Source of the DNA: Batkoa obscura
Taxonomy: Eukaryota > Entomophthoromycota > Entomophthoromycetes > Entomophthorales > Batkoaceae
Direction of reading: 5' to 3'
Assembly: GCA_030770535.1 (NCBI GenBank)
Contig: JASVEC010000022.1
Location: forward strand, 558,001 to 622,000
DNA length: 64,000 nt
Shown in pieces: positions 62,359-64,000 of this stretch. Under the pieces are notes generated by a model, which did not search any database, was not told the origin of the DNA, and saw nothing but the letters and a program-made list of their open reading frames with translations. The position numbers and the translations under genes are program-made. Each line of letters opens with the position of its first letter. Positions within the stretch are counted from its first letter, which is position 1.

Positions 62359-63462
62359 TTAATCTTCCATAGCATTATCATTATTTTCAGTATTTTGTTC
62401 AGTAACTGGTAACTCTAAAGAATCGAGATAAGGAACAGTTTGATCATCTTCAAGGATAACAACATCTTCAGTTTGTCCAACAAGAGCAATAGACACATTT
62501 TTACTTGAAAGGGTCACATCATTTGGTAAAGTAGCTTGTAACGCTTGTAAGGCATGTTTAATAAGTTCATCATCAGAAGCTAAAAAGTAGCTAAATTAAA
62601 AATTAGTTTCACTAGCACTAAATTAAAATTTACCAGTAGGATAAGTATCTAAATATTTTTCCAAATAAGTTTTTGCAGATTGACTACGAGCTCCTATTGA
62701 CATAGCAAAATATTCAAAGTTATTACCACTTGGACTAGATTCATAAAGATGTGGACCAGTTTCCTATTAAATTTTAAAGTTTAATTATTTTTTAAATTAA
62801 TCTTATTTAAAATTACATCTTTTCCAATAACTAAAAATCCAACACCATATGGACGTCCACCATAACCTTGGGTATTGGCTTGTGCCTCTAAAATTTTTAT
62901 TAAATTTTTTCGATTGTATAGTATTAATTTACTATCTCCTAATTGATTAATAATACGAGAAACTGGTAATGGGCGATCATAAACCATCTTTGATTTTAAG
63001 GCTTCTGTACGCATATAACGGCTAATATATATATTTAAAACTAAACAATGATGGATTTAATGATTATATTTACCTTAATACTCTAGCATCTGAAGTCAAA
63101 CCAGCGATGGCAATAGCCATATGGTCATCAATTAGAATGATCTTTTTTTGATAGCTAGCTAAATCATGCGGGGATCTCTATTAACAAATTTTATTAATTT
63201 ATCTATTAATTTACGAGATCTTGAAATCCCTCATTCATCCACTTTTATTCTATTCTCAACTACTATAATCTTCATCCATAATAAAAAAATAAGGAAATAA
63301 AATAAAACTTACTTTTAAAGCAACCAAAACAGCACTTGATTTTGAACGGATACCAACCACAGCTGAACCTTGTTTTACAGCTTCCATAGCGTATTCTATT
63401 TGATGTAATCGACCTTGTGGACTCCATACGGTTACATCATTATCATATTGATTACGGAACAT
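62359..63462 (-). CDS. PRE5: 20S proteasome subunit alpha 6 (PSMA1/PRE5)
   Basis: Outer-ring alpha subunit of the 20S core. Four introns (63178-63312, 63022-63073, 62764-62816, 62580-62633) leave 810 nt, 269 aa. The start [34 protein letters not shown] is nearly identical to PSMA1 in other eukaryotes, with the alpha-subunit signature ([18 protein letters not shown]) that forms the gate. Further family blocks: [72 protein letters not shown]. The C-terminus is acidic ([10 protein letters not shown]). Intron 1 is 135 nt, about 2.5 times the others in this window. The gene is divergent from the MRNIP homologue, 265 bp between start codons. Confidence 0.97.
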
Positions 63463-63727
63463 TTTTTTGAAAAGCTTTGGTTAAATAAAATTTAGTAAAT
63501 AGAGAAATAATAATATTGGGTTACAACATTAATAGCACTTTTTTTGTTGACGTAAGATACATTAGCTTGGTTGAAATTGTAGAGTGATAATTGATAACCT
63601 ATTATTTAGTTAATTTAAGGAACTTGATTGGCTATTAACTTAGACAAATTAAATGTTTGAATTTTAACAGTAGTAAAATTAAAATAATAACAGCATTAAT
63701 CTAAATAAATTATTATTATTTAACACT

Positions 63728-64000
63728 ATGCTCTTCCAAGTATTACAATGTGTGTATTGTAATATGTATCAAGTCCATCAGGTAAGTGTTTCTTCATATT
63801 TATATTTAACTATTTAAACTAAGTTATTAATTTCAATCTAAGTAGGAAAAAAAAGCGATAAAATTTAAATGTAAAGTATGTAATCAAAATCAAAGCTATC
63901 AAAAAATTTTATTTGTAGGTAGCGGTAAAGAATGTCGCCTAAAAGTACAAGAGTTCAATGCTGAGTTTATTACTGCTACTGAAAAATTAGGATTCACTCA
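63728..64000 (+). CDS. MRNIP: MRNIP (MRN-complex interacting protein) homologue, 5' part
   Basis: The gene runs off the right edge. Exon 1 (63728-63781) codes MLFQVLQCVYCNMYQVHQ. After an intron (63782-63845) the frame continues EKKAIKFKCKVCNQNQSYQK, then ILFVGSGKECRLKVQEFNAE and so on. This matches the conserved N-terminus of the MRNIP/C5orf45 family: two CxxC zinc-binding pairs (CVYC, CKVC), the FQVHQ motif, KxKCxxCxxxQS, and GSGxxCRxxVQxLN. In animals MRNIP binds MRE11-RAD50-NBS1 and helps the response to DNA breaks. Function in fungi is not established, so the role is inferred from the family. The acceptor at 63845 is chosen because it keeps the KKxxKxKC block in frame. Confidence 0.85.

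Overview
This is a very AT-rich nuclear window from an intron-rich eukaryote, most likely an early-diverging fungus. Evidence: spliceosomal introns of about 40-70 nt with GTAAG-type donors, fungal gene types (PET127 family, LDB19-like arrestin, LETM1-RBD protein, DED1-type helicase, fungal-type P450), and the standard genetic code with all three stops used. ATP23, PET127, LETM1 and PPR genes point to a respiring mitochondrion, which argues against Neocallimastigomycota and microsporidia. An NCAPG2-like condensin II gene and an MRNIP homologue are unlike ordinary yeasts. The exact lineage cannot be read from the sequence.

Layout, left to right: 5' part of a Pro/Gly/Asn-rich protein (1-405, -); cytochrome P450 (2657-4156, -); RNA polymerase III largest subunit with 17 introns (5872-10927, -), divergent from a mitochondrial PPR protein (11133-12932, +); ATP23 (13477-14294, -), divergent from a DED1/DDX3 helicase with very long disordered tails (14733-18390, +); a secreted Ser/Gly/Asn/Ala-rich protein (19465-20157, -); a 3.8 kb repeat-rich spacer; a short arrestin with two LPxY motifs (23970-25127, +); PET127 (25535-27489, +); a long arrestin (27804-31241, -); a 3.6 kb spacer with a cluster of hairpin elements; TSPO (34891-35487, -); a LETM1-domain protein (37700-38977, +); VPS35 (39278-42357, +); hexokinase (42672-44177, -); an NCAPG2-like gene (45755-48953, -) with a decayed partial duplicate upstream (49709-50140); AHA1 with a predicted tail anchor (50514-51650, +); alanyl-tRNA synthetase (51697-54854, -); a kelch-TM-pseudokinase receptor-like protein (55254-59086, -); a 3.3 kb repeat-rich spacer; proteasome alpha subunit PSMA1/PRE5 (62359-63462, -), divergent from the 5' part of an MRNIP homologue (63728 to the edge, +).

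The genes are mostly independent housekeeping genes with no shared pathway. For every complete multi-exon model, the exon lengths I traced by hand sum to a whole number of codons with an open frame throughout, which is good internal support. Themes that recur are mitochondrial function (PPR, ATP23, PET127, LETM1, TSPO), endosomal cargo sorting (VPS35 and two arrestins), and transcription/translation (Pol III, DED1, AlaRS).

The spacers are dominated by one short repeat family: about 22 copies of a roughly 98-bp element ending GGGGATGT...ACATCCCC, flanked by 4-bp target duplications and foldable end to end into one imperfect hairpin. One diverged copy (18427-18521) has a different central sequence but keeps the palindrome. 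A second family, present twice (21404-21830 and 61132-61596), looks like a solo LTR. I saw no tRNA, rRNA or CRISPR.
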